This document shows, in pieces, positions 47,671 to 58,590 of a stretch of 64,000 nucleotides of DNA. Source of the DNA: Albugo candida (Eukaryota > Oomycota > Peronosporomycetes > Albuginales). The notes under the pieces were generated by a model. The model saw only the letters and a program-made list of their open reading frames with translations, did no database searches and had not been told where the DNA came from. The position numbers and the translations under genes are program-made. The stretch spans positions 434,001 through 498,000 of the forward strand of contig JBDOQK010000009.1 of NCBI GenBank assembly GCA_040437565.1, given 5' to 3'. Position 1 is the stretch's first letter. Every line of letters starts with the position of its first letter.

Positions 47671-50600
47671 CTCTGAGCCATCTACGGAGGATCACTAAAA
47701 TCTGCACTGCAGTTTTAGCCATATAGATATTCAGACCGAGAATCTGAAAACGATTTTCTCCTTTGCAGCAACTCCGTTGTATATTATTAGTTCGAAAGCA
47801 CAGCTTTTGAATTCGATGGTCAAAGAATTGCATGCTACCTGCTCTTCCTTCTATTTGAAATCTCAAAGATAAAACTGGTGTGTACGCTTAGTTCAGATCT
47901 ACAGCGATTCATTGAAGATGTTGCCAATACCATGCGTAAAAGACTTCATGACTTGCAATCGAGTCGCACTCAATTTTCCCTTCGCGCGACTTCCATTTAA
48001 TCGTCCTCTTATTCGTCGAAAGTGATAGTAATTTGCAAAGGTAGTTGTATACATATATAGCGCAACATCAATTCAGATGTTCGAGATTTCGTCCAACGGA
48101 CTTCGAAATCAGTGGCCTGTGCATTCCAATTCTCCTAACGTGTAGGATACATGGAAGTTATCTTATCACTTCGCTTGTAACACCGGCTCTAAATTTGGGC
48201 TGAAATGTCGCGCGGCAGTCTTATGCGTGATACGTTTGGATACGTTTGACTTCAAGTTGATGAAAATCTCGCTGGAGGCTCTACTTCCATAAGTTTTATG
48301 ACTAGTAAACTTTAAGGAGGAAACTGACTACATAGGTGAGAATGAGGCCGACGACCACGCTTGGATGTTCTGAATGCCATGCACGTCTACACTATTTAAG
48401 GAAAGTATCTCCAGATAAAACCACGATAAGACTGAACCATATTGCCACAAGATTTCAGGGGAGATTCTGTTAGAGACAAAATACGAATTTGCTTAGTTAC
48501 CTACTATCTAACCTTTCTCGTTTCACGACCATCACTTCCACGACCACCTCTAGCGTCTTATGCCGTACAGATTCCGAGAGTGGGAGCCAAAGTTTGCATG
48601 TTGTTGCAATTACAATACATCTCCTCGGTTATCCTGAATCAGTCCTCTTTCCCTATCCAAATGAGACAGTTCGAACAACATGGTATGAAATGGGTAATAG
48701 CCTTGGTGAGCAGATGGGCTATCATGAGCCCCGACCCTACGTACTCCAGTCTCACTATCACTTCTCAAGGTCCGGTATAAAATTCACACGAAGGTCCACA
48801 TGCTTCTCGCAATTCATACTATGTTGCGACTCTATATTGTCGGAAGTCGAACGTGTTGCGTCGCCGTTTTGGCTTCCCGAAAGTCATACGTGATGTAGCG
48901 ATTAGCACCAGTCGTTACTCTCGAAGCGAGTCGCTGAGTTCGGGCATCTTTTACACTGGGGATAGATAGAGGAGAAGTAAGGTGAAGAAGATACAGCGAG
49001 GGGCCCGGTCTTTAAGATATACAAAAAACAAATTTTGAGTGTAAAGTGCCTACCTTGTTACATATATTTTGTATGGTAGCCTGGTTGTTCCTCTTCATGA
49101 CTAAGGTCTCACTTACGGGAGCCTAATTATCTTAACAGCTCTGGAAACTCGAGTAAACCCATTCAAAATCCGACAGTGATTTCAGCTCCTTCTCAATAGT
49201 AGAAGTATAACAGGTTTACACGTCGGTTAGTAACCGTACTTATGTGTGGTACACATTTAGGACGCTTTGGGAGTTGACGCGTGTCAGCCACCGGATATTA
49301 GCGCTAGATTAGAAACGTTTAGTGTAAAATACTCTTCTATAAAAAAAAGTTAGCTCCCCTTCTGATCAATTAGAGACACGTGCCTGGTTAAGGCGTCTCA
49401 GATCTTGTACACTTTGTGTTGGTGATTCCCTAAAATCGTTAGGTCCCTTGAACAAGGACCTTAATCTCTTGAGCTTGTTGACTCGTTGAGTCGAATTCCC
49501 TTAACAACTAAATTGCTCGTCGAGCAAATATCCTTCCTCTGAGAAAGAGCTGTAGCAGCTCCGCAACAATAATCATCACCAAGTACCGAACTTCTTTCTT
49601 GCTTATCCACTGCGTAATCGTCACCGCTACAGTTTCTCAGCTCTTCCCGTGTTTCTTCAGCCACGTTCCCGGCCATCTTTTTGGCGAGTGTCGGTTCGAT
49701 ACGCCGAGAAACTGATCTCCGGCTTGTGTGCCACGACAAAGAAAGTAGACTAAACACAAGCGTTTAGAAGTCCCGCACGTTGTTTCTCCACGATCATTAT
49801 TTTCCGTGCGTACTCGAACTCCACTCCATTTACTGTTCGTATTGCTCGTCTCTTATAGGGCTGTGCACTCCGTTTTGCTCGCATTCGTGTTACTACAGAA
49901 ACTCCCCGATGGTATCCTCTTGATATTTCGTGCAACCATCCCCATCTGAGAATCCCTCCCTCATACCGATGCACTTAGACATCGTTTGCTACTACAGTTG
50001 GTTGGTTAGCTACGTTATCGTTTTTTACTAATATGTAACTATCGAAGAGCACAGTCGAAGTCCTGGCCAGTTCTTCTCTGTTATACTTGACCTTCTTTGT
50101 AACTTCCCTACATCCTCAAAACGATCGTTCCAATCGCGCTGACGTTTTTTTTTACCATGCTGGTGTGTGTCGCAGTGGCTAAAGGGTCATCGACATGTAC
50201 TTCTAACATGATCCTTTCGTAACTGTAGCTTCAACCTTATTTTTTCTGACGCGCTCATCTTCTGCAACTCTCGTTTCGGTAATACCATCTCCTCCGGGGC
50301 TATCAGGTAGAGGTCAAGGTTGTTTACTTTATTAGCCTTCACGTACGAGTTGGCGATACTGCGCATCCTCTCCAAACATCCTTACCTACACGCAAATGAC
50401 AGTGTCATCTTCAAAGTGCTGACCTCTGCCATGGCTGGAAATGTCAGGGCGTACTCCAAGCGAAGAGATTTTTATAAACGCTCCAATGCACTATCAGCAT
50501 CTGTATTCGACTTCTGCACCTATTTGGGTTGTATGAAGTGGCTGTCATTGGGCAGATTCACCACCACCTGGGCCACGTTCTCATTGAGGGCACGAAGCGC

Positions 50601-50960
50601 TTCTTGCCTTGCGTTGACTCAGCTCTAGTTTTGGCCACCTGAATTACTTGCCTATTCTTTTTTAGCTATCAACCTCATGCACGCGATGCTATGCGTCTTG
50701 ATCTTGGTCCAACTCTCTTTTCGTGCGCTCCAGCGGCACTTTCTGGGTTTCCTTCCGTTTCTTTCATCGAGCATAATGATGCTTGCGTGTTCATCCGCTT
50801 TTCCGACCCGTGCTTGCTTTTGCCTTTCTTTCGCTCCTCTGCGAGATTCATTTTTCTGACTCACGTCTCTCTGATCTATCTGTATCTACTCGCTCTAGGT
50901 TAAGTGTGCTCGTCATAGTTGACCGTTCGCCCAGTTCTTAGCGCTCCCACGTTCCGTACA
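47671..50960. other. unassigned region
   Basis: No supported gene. The overlapping frames 48442-48780 and 48489-48893 (plus) are the longest here and have no motif or signal peptide I trust. 49461-50864 on the minus strand has a run of charged short frames lying beyond the Copia integrase remnant at 50968-51330 and could be further decay of that element. Confidence 0.4.
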
Positions 50961-50967
50961 TGCTGCT

Positions 50968-51330
50968 TTATAAAGCCTTCTTGTCCTTGGGAATCTGCAC
51001 GCGTTGGCCCTTCGTCTCTTCAGTTTTTCTCACAACAAAAACCTTTGCACTTCTCCCAAAGAATTGTTCTTGCGTCCCGGTAAATGGTCCATATGGAGCC
51101 AAACCGCAAGACTTTACCCAAAATCGAGATATTCTGGTGGCTTGCTGCAAGGAAGCCTTGCGTACCTAAGTTTGCTTTCCGGTACTCCGCATCAGAATAT
51201 AGGTGGATGAGTCAGAGAAGTCTCTCCAAGCATTGAGTAGTAATAAACAAGCAGAACTCATGTTTCGTACCATATTGACAATGGTGCGATTCATGCGTTC
51301 CACATAGCGATTTCTAGCCTTGTTTCACGT
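50968..51330 (-). mobile_element. Copia integrase remnant (fossil)
   Basis: The minus strand shows the end of a Copia integrase: VERMNRTIVNMVRNM near 51310, and the downstream RVQIPKDKKAL near 50970. The element is a broken fossil with no visible terminal repeats. It differs from the Copia copy at 34.7-40.8 kb. Confidence 0.6.
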
Positions 51331-51835
51331 CCAGTGATTTTTCACGAAATCTCGGTATCTATAGAGGAAAGATCCAGAATTTTGTATTTCCCAGTCTCCG
51401 TTCGCAGTACTTGTATAGTGCAGAACATCTGTAACCATCAACTATTTTAGGGGTCGTTCGAGCTGTATCACAGTCAGTAGAATTCAGTTTGATCAAAATC
51501 TGGCTCTGTCACAGGAAACTAGAGATAGAAAGCTATAAGATTACAGAGCAGATTTATGTTTGCTTTATTTTCGGCGAAGAAATGGGATTCTAAAACCGAC
51601 AGATTTATAGGGATTTGGCTCAAGCAGCATCATTTTGGCCGGACCAAAAATGAACCCCAAAAATAGAATAGCCAATCCGACGACACCAAATCTTATAGTA
51701 CCGCTAATCAGATCGCTCAACGTCAAGCTTATCAAGAACGTATATAATCACTTAGCACCTGTAAAAACACTCGATCCCCGTTGCTATTTAATTACAGATA
51801 CACTTTTTTTTAAAGATCATATGTAAAATTCATTC

Positions 51836-53690
51836 ATTCATTGCCCCAATCACGTTGATGTCCATCATGATAGAGTTGGGAACTCGACGGTGGGATCGGT
51901 ATTTCTTCACGGCGTATTCAGCAGCCTTCCCCGTCAAATCCTTCCGGTATACATCCATGTATCGAAAACATTTCTGTGCATGGCGTCGAATGGTTTGAGG
52001 GGGACGGATTCCAGATCCTTAGGAACTGTGCCAAAAAGGCCTTTCCAGCTGTAGTCGCAGTTTCTGCGAGCATAAAGCTTGGCAGCACCTCAAAAGTTCT
52101 CAATGAAGTTTAACTCATAGTGAAACTTTGGCTAAAATCTTATCATGTGTCCAGCAGCAACGTTTAGTTCTTTCAGCATGCATTTCTGCTCCATGAAGTT
52201 ATGTTCGTGGTCAATCGTATTTCTTGCTCAGCACATTGTTGAGCCAAGGCACTTGTCATTGCAACGGAGGCGCATTCCATCTTTCCACAGTCCTCTCTCA
52301 GTTAAGACCACTTTCAATCCCTTTGGCAACCCTTGTAGAGATAGAAGGGTTAAAAAACATGATTCAATGGATAGCCTTTCAACTCAATCGCTCTTTCACC
52401 TCGAAGAGTAACATCAGGATGAGTTTCAGGGAAACACATTGGATTGATTGTGCCATCTTTTATTCTTCCATTGCGCATCTTCGGCTGTTTCCCACCCGTT
52501 CCCAAATTCATCTTCTCTCGACAAGGGCATCAGTAGCAAATGCAGCATGAATTGCAGCATTGTCAAATGCAGCATGAATTGCAGCATTGTCAAATGCAAA
52601 GAGGGCTTTGGATGTGGGGTACTGTGCCTCAAAGATTGGAATTGCACGATCTCTCACCTGTTTGAAAAGATCTCCACAAGTCCACCACCCTCTCATAATT
52701 CTTGCCAGTAGGCATAATAACACACGCTTCCTTTGGAACGCTGGGATGCTCGAGCTGCTTCAGATCACTCAGTGATAGGCGACCCTCACATCAGACAAAA
52801 ATTCGCTGACATGGATTGATCTTCCAGCTCCTTTTTTCGAAGTGGTTGCTGACCATCCTGCAGCCATAGATTCTTCTGTCCATCGTGTGCCGCGAAGGTG
52901 CTTTCATCGTGTGTTACAAGAATGATCGGCTCTCCCACTGGCCAGGTTTCACTATCCATCTCCTTCTCTGAGATAATTGGCATCTGCACTTCAAGATCCG
53001 CCATGCGCTTCAAGAAGATAGTATGGTATTCGAGAACGTCGGGGCGTTCATGCCCATCCACGAACATTCCTTTGTGAGCTTCGGAATACTGTAGTTTCAG
53101 TCTCTGCATCCATCGGATTGCGGTTTTACCAGAAATCACTTTGTTGCTCTCTGCATTGGGAAGAATTTGATGATTCACTTGCTCAGCGGGGTCGATTTTG
53201 AACTTGTTCTGACGGAGATACAATCGCACCCTAGCAAGAAAATCTTCATCCATCGAAAGGCTGCGTGACTTGACATGTTAGCCTTGCTTGGTGTTCGGTA
53301 GATCACCAGTGGCGAGATACATGGCTCCCCAAGTGCGAAGCAATGAATAAAACCATGATCGTTTACCGACTGCCTGGGAAACGGCTCCCGAGGCTTGAAG
53401 CTTCTAAACAAATGAAGCATCATAAAACTAATGAAGTGTCAATGCAGCAAATCAACAACCTCAACTTACAGGATAGCCCTTTGAAGGAGACGGAAGTAAG
53501 ATGCGATAGCAGCCAGTCGTGCACGTTGATCTTTGTTGGTTTTCTGTTTGGCCTCCTGGTCAAGTTTCAACATTCCAGCGGCCAGGTGTCCCTCGTTCTT
53601 GTCATCAATTTTGTTATCATCCTCATCCTCGTCATCAGTTTGTCTGCTTTCGTTCTCATTGTCTGAACCAGCTTGAGCATCCTAATTGAT
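51836..53690 (-). pseudogene. DDE-type transposase pseudogene (DNA transposon)
   Basis: Read on the minus strand. An acidic N-terminus (near 53660-53600) leads to LDQEAKQKTNKDQRARLAAI and a helix-turn-helix region. The best-kept part, 53253-52786, includes DEDFLARVRLYLRQNKF, AIRWMQRLKLQYSEAHKGMF, VDGHERPDVLEY and ILVTHDESTFAAHDG. Further on come KALFAFDNAAIHAA (52590 region), MNLGTGGKQPKMRNG (near 52505), and DCDYSWKGLFGTVPKDLE (near 52010). The HDEST and FAFDN aspartates fit the first two catalytic residues of a DDE enzyme. The layout is that of a transposase family common in fungi and oomycetes, which I place near the Tc1/mariner-IS630 group with moderate confidence. Frame changes and stops occur at several points (for example just after the second aspartate region, and after LNHVF). 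I could not define terminal inverted repeats. Confidence 0.75.
52537..52590 (-). repeat. 27-bp tandem duplication over a catalytic aspartate
   Basis: Two identical 27-bp units (52537-52563 and 52564-52590) encode FDNAAIHAA twice in a row inside the DDE transposase pseudogene. The duplication is in frame and repeats the second catalytic aspartate. Confidence 0.9.
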
Positions 53691-54033
53691 AAACTGAAAT
53701 ATGTCTCGAGTCGGCGAGAACCAAGTGCAGCATTGCGGTTTTCTGCAAGTTTCGTCGTTGAGAACGGCTCGAGTTCCCAATTTACCGACCCGGACGATTC
53801 CAAATAAAGTGTAATTTCAGTGCCGCAGAGTCTGCCTGATTATCAGTGAAACCCTCAGCCTCTTCGACCTCAAGCTATGAATCTTCGTCCACCTCCATAT
53901 CAGCAAGCCAAAAAATTGGCTTATTGAAATCGGGAGGATGGCCAAGTCCAGTTGCAGCTGATGTGAACGTTTTGTGGGTGGTGCCATTGTGGTGGTAGCG
54001 ACGGGGTGCAATGATGATTGTAAGGTGAATGCG

Positions 54034-54835
54034 GAAAAGAAAAATAACCAGGAAATATATTATATATGATTATTTCGACATTGATCTACACTAATCCTGA
54101 TTGGCTGAAACCCAAGTATAGGCTGCATAAAATTAAAATTTAGAATTTGGCCGCGAAAAATCAGGAGTTGATGGTTGTAGGTGTCTCGCACTATAGATAC
54201 TTTGCACGGCTGCTTAGCACTTCAAAGAAATGATTCTCATCATAGCCTTTTCCATCTTCGGCACCACAAGCTCCATGTCTTCTGTTCTTGCTACTACTAC
54301 AGTAGGATTCATCACGTGAGGCAGTAGTAACTTCCCCGAGAGGGTCCCTACCAGCTCAGTCGGTTAAGCACTTGAGCGCACGGACCCCCTGCCGAAGGTC
54401 GTTAGTTCGATCCCCGGCAGTGTGGGCAGCGGTCTGAGCCCACCCAAGCAATAAGCTTGAAAAATATCTGCCTCCCTAGGTTTGAAGTCAGACTTGATGA
54501 TATTCACACGGTCAGGGGCTCATGATAGGATAAGGAAGGTAGTTAAAGAACCAGATAAACAGTNNNNNNNNNNNNNNNNNNNNNNNNNNNNNNNNNNNNN
54601 NNNNNNNNNNNNNNNNNNNNNNNNNNNNNNNNNNNNNNNNNNNNNNNNNNNNNNNNNNNNNNNGAAAATAACCAAGAAATATATTATATATAATTTTTTC
54701 GACATTGATCTACACTAATCCTGATTGGCTAAAAACCAAGTTTTTGTCAGGTTAAGAGTATAGGCTACATAAAATTAAAATTCCGAATTTGGCCGCGAAA
54801 AATCAGGAGTTGATGGTTATAGGTGTCTCGCACTA
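54034..54835. repeat. two diverged copies of a 160-bp repeat around a SINE and a gap
   Basis: 54034-54197 and 54664-54835 are alike in the same orientation: AAATAACCA(A/G)GAAATATAT, ACACTAATCCTGATTGGCT, TTTGGCCGCGAAAAATCAGG. They differ at several bases and by an insertion of about 16 bp in the second copy. Unlike the other gap flanks they are not identical, and the first copy does not reach the gap. This is therefore probably a genuine repeat family, possibly an end of the neighbouring DNA transposon. Confidence 0.6.
54343..54563 (+). mobile_element. tRNA-derived SINE, best-preserved head, cut by a gap
   Basis: The head begins near 'gggtccctaccagctcag'. The A-box-like stretch 'agctcagtcggttaagc' lies at about 54354-54370 and the B box 'agttcgatcccc' at 54405-54416, spaced as in a tRNA gene. 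It is not a working tRNA: the acceptor stem does not pair, and the unit continues into an unrelated body (CACCCAAGCAATAAGCTTG, GGTCAGGGGCTCATGATA) shared with the copy at 23642-23880. The copies differ at about one base in ten. The gap 54564-54663 removes the 3' end. Confidence 0.85.
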
Positions 54836-55579
54836 TATGGGTCATTCTAACTGCCTCTCAAAGAAGGCTATGAAATACTTGGAGATTGTTCGGGGCTGTC
54901 GTTCGTCTTGGCCGAGAAGACACAACAGTAATTGATACGATAGTCTCCGAAGCGCTCACCATGGACCGGTTCCAAGTTAGTCTTTTTGTATCATTGACCC
55001 CATGAGGTCGGAGTAGAAGCAACCACCGATTACGTCGATCGATGAGCTGTTTTTCGAATTTTTCCTTGTACGGACGATTCTTCGTTTGCTTTTCTTCTAC
55101 GCTGGCTAATTAAATCGCATTTTTATATCCACAGTGGCGATCTCTCAGGCCAGCTCTATCGCTGTCTGGAGACTCGTATTGTTTATCAGGAGCTCAAGAT
55201 TCTTATGGGATTGCATCAGCAATCACCGCTGCACATCCTTCCCAATTGCTGCCTCATTTTCGGCCAAAACCGACAGAAGTATATTTGTCCGCGCACCAAC
55301 AGCACGTGGTTCAAGTACTAAATTTTTTTTATCTTTATACTTTTTAATATTCGATGTTTAATAGCGCTTGTCCTCTTTCAGTTCTGTGACCGTGTGAGGC
55401 TGTCCGTGAAACGCTATCCCGAGATTTTCCTCAGACAATCCGTAGTAGGGCATGTTTCAGGGCTTTCCACGTAGTACTCGCGATTGATAACAGTAAGAAT
55501 GGCATCATCACCCTTGGTTAAACACAAGTATTTGCCCCAGTGCGTGCCATTTTTAGGTGGTGTTAGCACTCCTGTTGAA
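54836..55579. other. possible exon and decayed coding segments, unassigned
   Basis: After 'tatatccacag' (ends 55133), a frame to about 55321 reads LSGQLYRCLETRIVYQELK, LMGLHQQSPLHILPN, CCLIFGQNRQKYICPRTN and then STWFKY before a stop. It looks like the last exon of a small gene but I cannot name it. 'atggaccggttccaagttag' near 54960 could be an upstream exon and donor, but its phase does not join this frame. On the minus strand, 55720-55380 also has protein-like pieces (NATICPKSGNMYLLSAANY) interrupted by stops. Confidence 0.25.
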
Positions 55580-56581
55580 TGCTGGAAGTGTGAAAGCCTT
55601 TTCGGTCTGTGGCAGGTAGTTTGCCGCGCTAAGTAAATACATATTTCCAGATTTAGGACAAATCGTGGCATTATTTGGCCTGTTGATCATCTCCACTGGT
55701 AAAATTAAGCTCATAGTAAGAGAATTCATATGTGTTAACGATTCGGTACATTGACAAATATTGCTACGAGAAAGTTCACTGGGAGCTATTTAAAAGCTCG
55801 ATCAAGATAGAGTCATTGATTGTCGAATTTACTTGTAGATGTCATTCATTTCAAGCATCCTCCAATAAAAGGATAGAAAGTCTGCCGGATGTACTACCGT
55901 TCATAGAATATGAGAAAGCTTGAATCATAACGGAAACTCACTAGAGGCAAATTAATAAAGTTTGCAACGTATTGCTCCAAGTAGTGAGAAATTGCTATAC
56001 TTTTGTTGAAAAGAAATGGACCCTCGCTGGNNNNNNNNNNNNNNNNNNNNNNNNNNNNNNNNNNNNNNNNNNNNNNNNNNNNNNNNNNNNNNNNNNNNNN
56101 NNNNNNNNNNNNNNNNNNNNNNNNNNNNNNTGCTGGAAGTGTGAAAGCCTTTTCGGTCTGTGGCAGGTAGTTTGCCGCGCTAAGTAAATACATATTTCCA
56201 GATTTAGGACAAATCGTGGCATTATTTGGCCTGTTGATCATCTCCACTGGTAAAATTAAGCTCATAGTAAGAGAATTCATATGTGTTAACGATTCGGTAC
56301 ATTGACAAATATTGCTACGAGAAAGTTCACTGGGAGCTATTTAAAAGCTCGATCAAGATAGAGTCATTGATTGTCGAATTTACTTGTAGATGTCATTCAT
56401 TTCAAGCATCCTCCAATAAAAGGATAGAAAGTCTGCCGGATGTACTACCGTTCATAGAATATGAGAAAGCTTGAATCATAACGGAAACTCACTAGAGGCA
56501 AATTAATAAAGTTTGCAACGTATTGCTCCAAGTAGTGAGAAATTGCTATACTTTTGTTGAAAAGAAATGGACCCTCGCTGG
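55580..56581. repeat. 451-bp duplication flanking a gap (assembly overlap)
   Basis: Bases 55580-56030 recur as 56131-56581 around the Ns at 56031-56130. The end of the second copy includes the first 27 bases of the Copia 5' terminal repeat, which explains why that start also appears before the gap. Confidence 0.92.
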
Positions 56582-58590
56582 TTCGAGACACATCAGGCAT
56601 CCGGTTTCACGGTATACTCATGACATGGGTGGTACGTCAGGCATAGGGACGGTACGCACCAGGTCAGGCTACGTGTAGAGAAAGGTCGAGTAGAGAAATA
56701 AAGATAATATACTCACTTCGGCAGGTACCACCAATCAAGTACCTTACCCTTCATTTTGGTAAATTGATAGGTTATGACCCAATGGATCAAACTGCTCTGA
56801 ATCAATCCCAAGTGACGCGCACGTCCCAATACGACGAAGGCTGATGTAATTGATGACGGAGATGAAGGGGGACATCGGAGCTCGCCTCAACAGGCTAGAA
56901 GCTCGGAAGGTTGAGGGTGATCAATCATCTGTCGTGTCTGCAGGAAGCGACAACTTTTTTGCTTACGCGGAGGTGCTCACTGGACTCGATCGTATCATGA
57001 CGTTGGCCTCTCTTAAAGACGAAGTCACGCCAAGGCCATAGCAACAGCATCCAGCAGGAAATAGGCAACAAAGGCACCTGGAGCGAGATTGGTACTAGTA
57101 ATACACGCACAGCCGTCACAAGAAGCCGCATACAGACAGGCACAAGCACCAACGTACCTTGCTGCCCAAGGCAGCCGCGATCAGAGATGCGAAGTTGGCA
57201 ATTGAGAGCCTCGAGGGCAAGGAAGTGTACCCTGGTTTTGGTGCTGAATCTGCTCCTTGGNNNNNNNNNNNNNNNNNNNNNNNNNNNNNNNNNNNNNNNN
57301 NNNNNNNNNNNNNNNNNNNNNNNNNNNNNNNNNNNNNNNNNNNNNNNNNNNNNNNNNNNNGACACATGTACAAAGCTGACGGCTACGGTCAAAATGTCTT
57401 GGTCTGTCGTAGGTGTGTATGTCGATGACTTACTAGTGAAGGGAAGATCGAAGAAGCAAGTTGACGAAGTATTCAAAATTTTAGCAAGGTTGCAGATAAA
57501 GTACCTTGGAATTGTGAAAAAGGATCTGGTTATGATAATTTCTCAAGCGTCTATCGACGAAATGATTTCGAAGTTTGGGCCCCAAGATGCACATTTTTAA
57601 CCACCTCTATTGGACTTGATTATGGCAACGATTTGCGCGAGGTAGACCCACTGCTTCCTAATTAGAATATGCATGGATCTGCATCGGTGCAGAATTTTCC
57701 AGTCGCTGTGGGCTCACTACTATGTCTAGCACGGTGCACGCGCCCCTGACATAGCTTATGCGGTACACCGAGCAAGTCGCCTAACACATGCACCAACTAT
57801 ATATGACTGGCAGCTGGCTAGGCAAATTGCACAGTACCTAAAGGGAACCAAGAACCTAAGCTCCGGCTTAAACATGAGGAAACTGTAGAAATCGCTACGG
57901 TTGAGCTTACAAGCAGCAGTCACGCTAATTTTGCTTGTTATAAAGTCGACCGCAAATCTATCAGCGGTGGGATATATTGCATGAATGGCATGTTTGTTGG
58001 AGGGAATTGCCGCAAGAAGACAGCCGTAGCACTATCCACCATGAAAGCAGAGTTCGCTTCGGCTATACACGCAGGACAGAAATTATTGGGGTTATGTGAG
58101 CTACTTGCTGAATTGGATTTCAAGTTTGCATTGCCGATGACTATGGAGATGTATATCAAGCGGCAATCTGTCAATCGGAAAATGAATCAAGCTGAAATTT
58201 CTTAGGGATTATGCTAAGAAAGGTCTGTGTTCATCCGTTACGAAACGATGGCTGCTGACCTGCTAACGAGAGCCTTCAGCACTGTCCGGTTGCGAGACCT
58301 GATAAAACTGTGCTCGCTAGGTCAAGGAATGGAACGTGGTGGCGGTGATACGTGCACGCGACGCCGTGAGGGAGGAGTGTTGTAAAGAGATGTACCCTCG
58401 CTGGGTTCGAGACACAGCAGGCATCCAGTTTCGCGTATTCACGACGTGGGTTGTACGTCAGGGAAAGAGACGATACGCACCAGGTCAGGCTACGTGTAGA
58501 GAAAGATCGAGTAGAGAAATAAGGATAATATACTCACTTCGGCAGCTACAATCAATCAAGTAGCTTACCCTTCCTTTTGGTAAATTGACA
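56555..58590 (+). mobile_element. Ty1/Copia fossil with both terminal repeats and target duplication
   Basis: Terminal repeats of about 215 bp lie at 56555-56769 and 58378-58590, both beginning TGTTG and ending AAATTGA(T/C)A. ACTTT flanks the element at 56550-56554 and again at 58591-58595, a 5-bp target duplication as expected for Copia. Inside are a gag-like start (from about 56850), the end of the reverse transcriptase with the YVDDLLV region (about 57400-57590) and an RNase H region (about 57890-58200). A gap (57261-57360) whose flanks do not overlap lies inside, and the element is far shorter than a whole one. It is broken, with several breaks. The terminal repeats differ at roughly one base in nine by eye, so it is old. 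Confidence 0.85.

Noticed and set aside
48442-48893. Overlapping genes of 112 and 134 codons
   Set aside because: Two frames over the same DNA, neither with a recognisable domain or signal; open length alone is not enough in this composition.
51400-54200. Terminal inverted repeats of the DDE transposon
   Set aside because: A 'TTTTGGCCGGACC...AGCCAATC' stretch near 51640 faintly mirrors 54100-54170, but spacing and identity are too poor to define ends.
54343-54425. A tRNA gene
   Set aside because: A and B boxes are present, but the acceptor and anticodon arms do not form a proper cloverleaf and the sequence continues into a SINE body shared with another locus.
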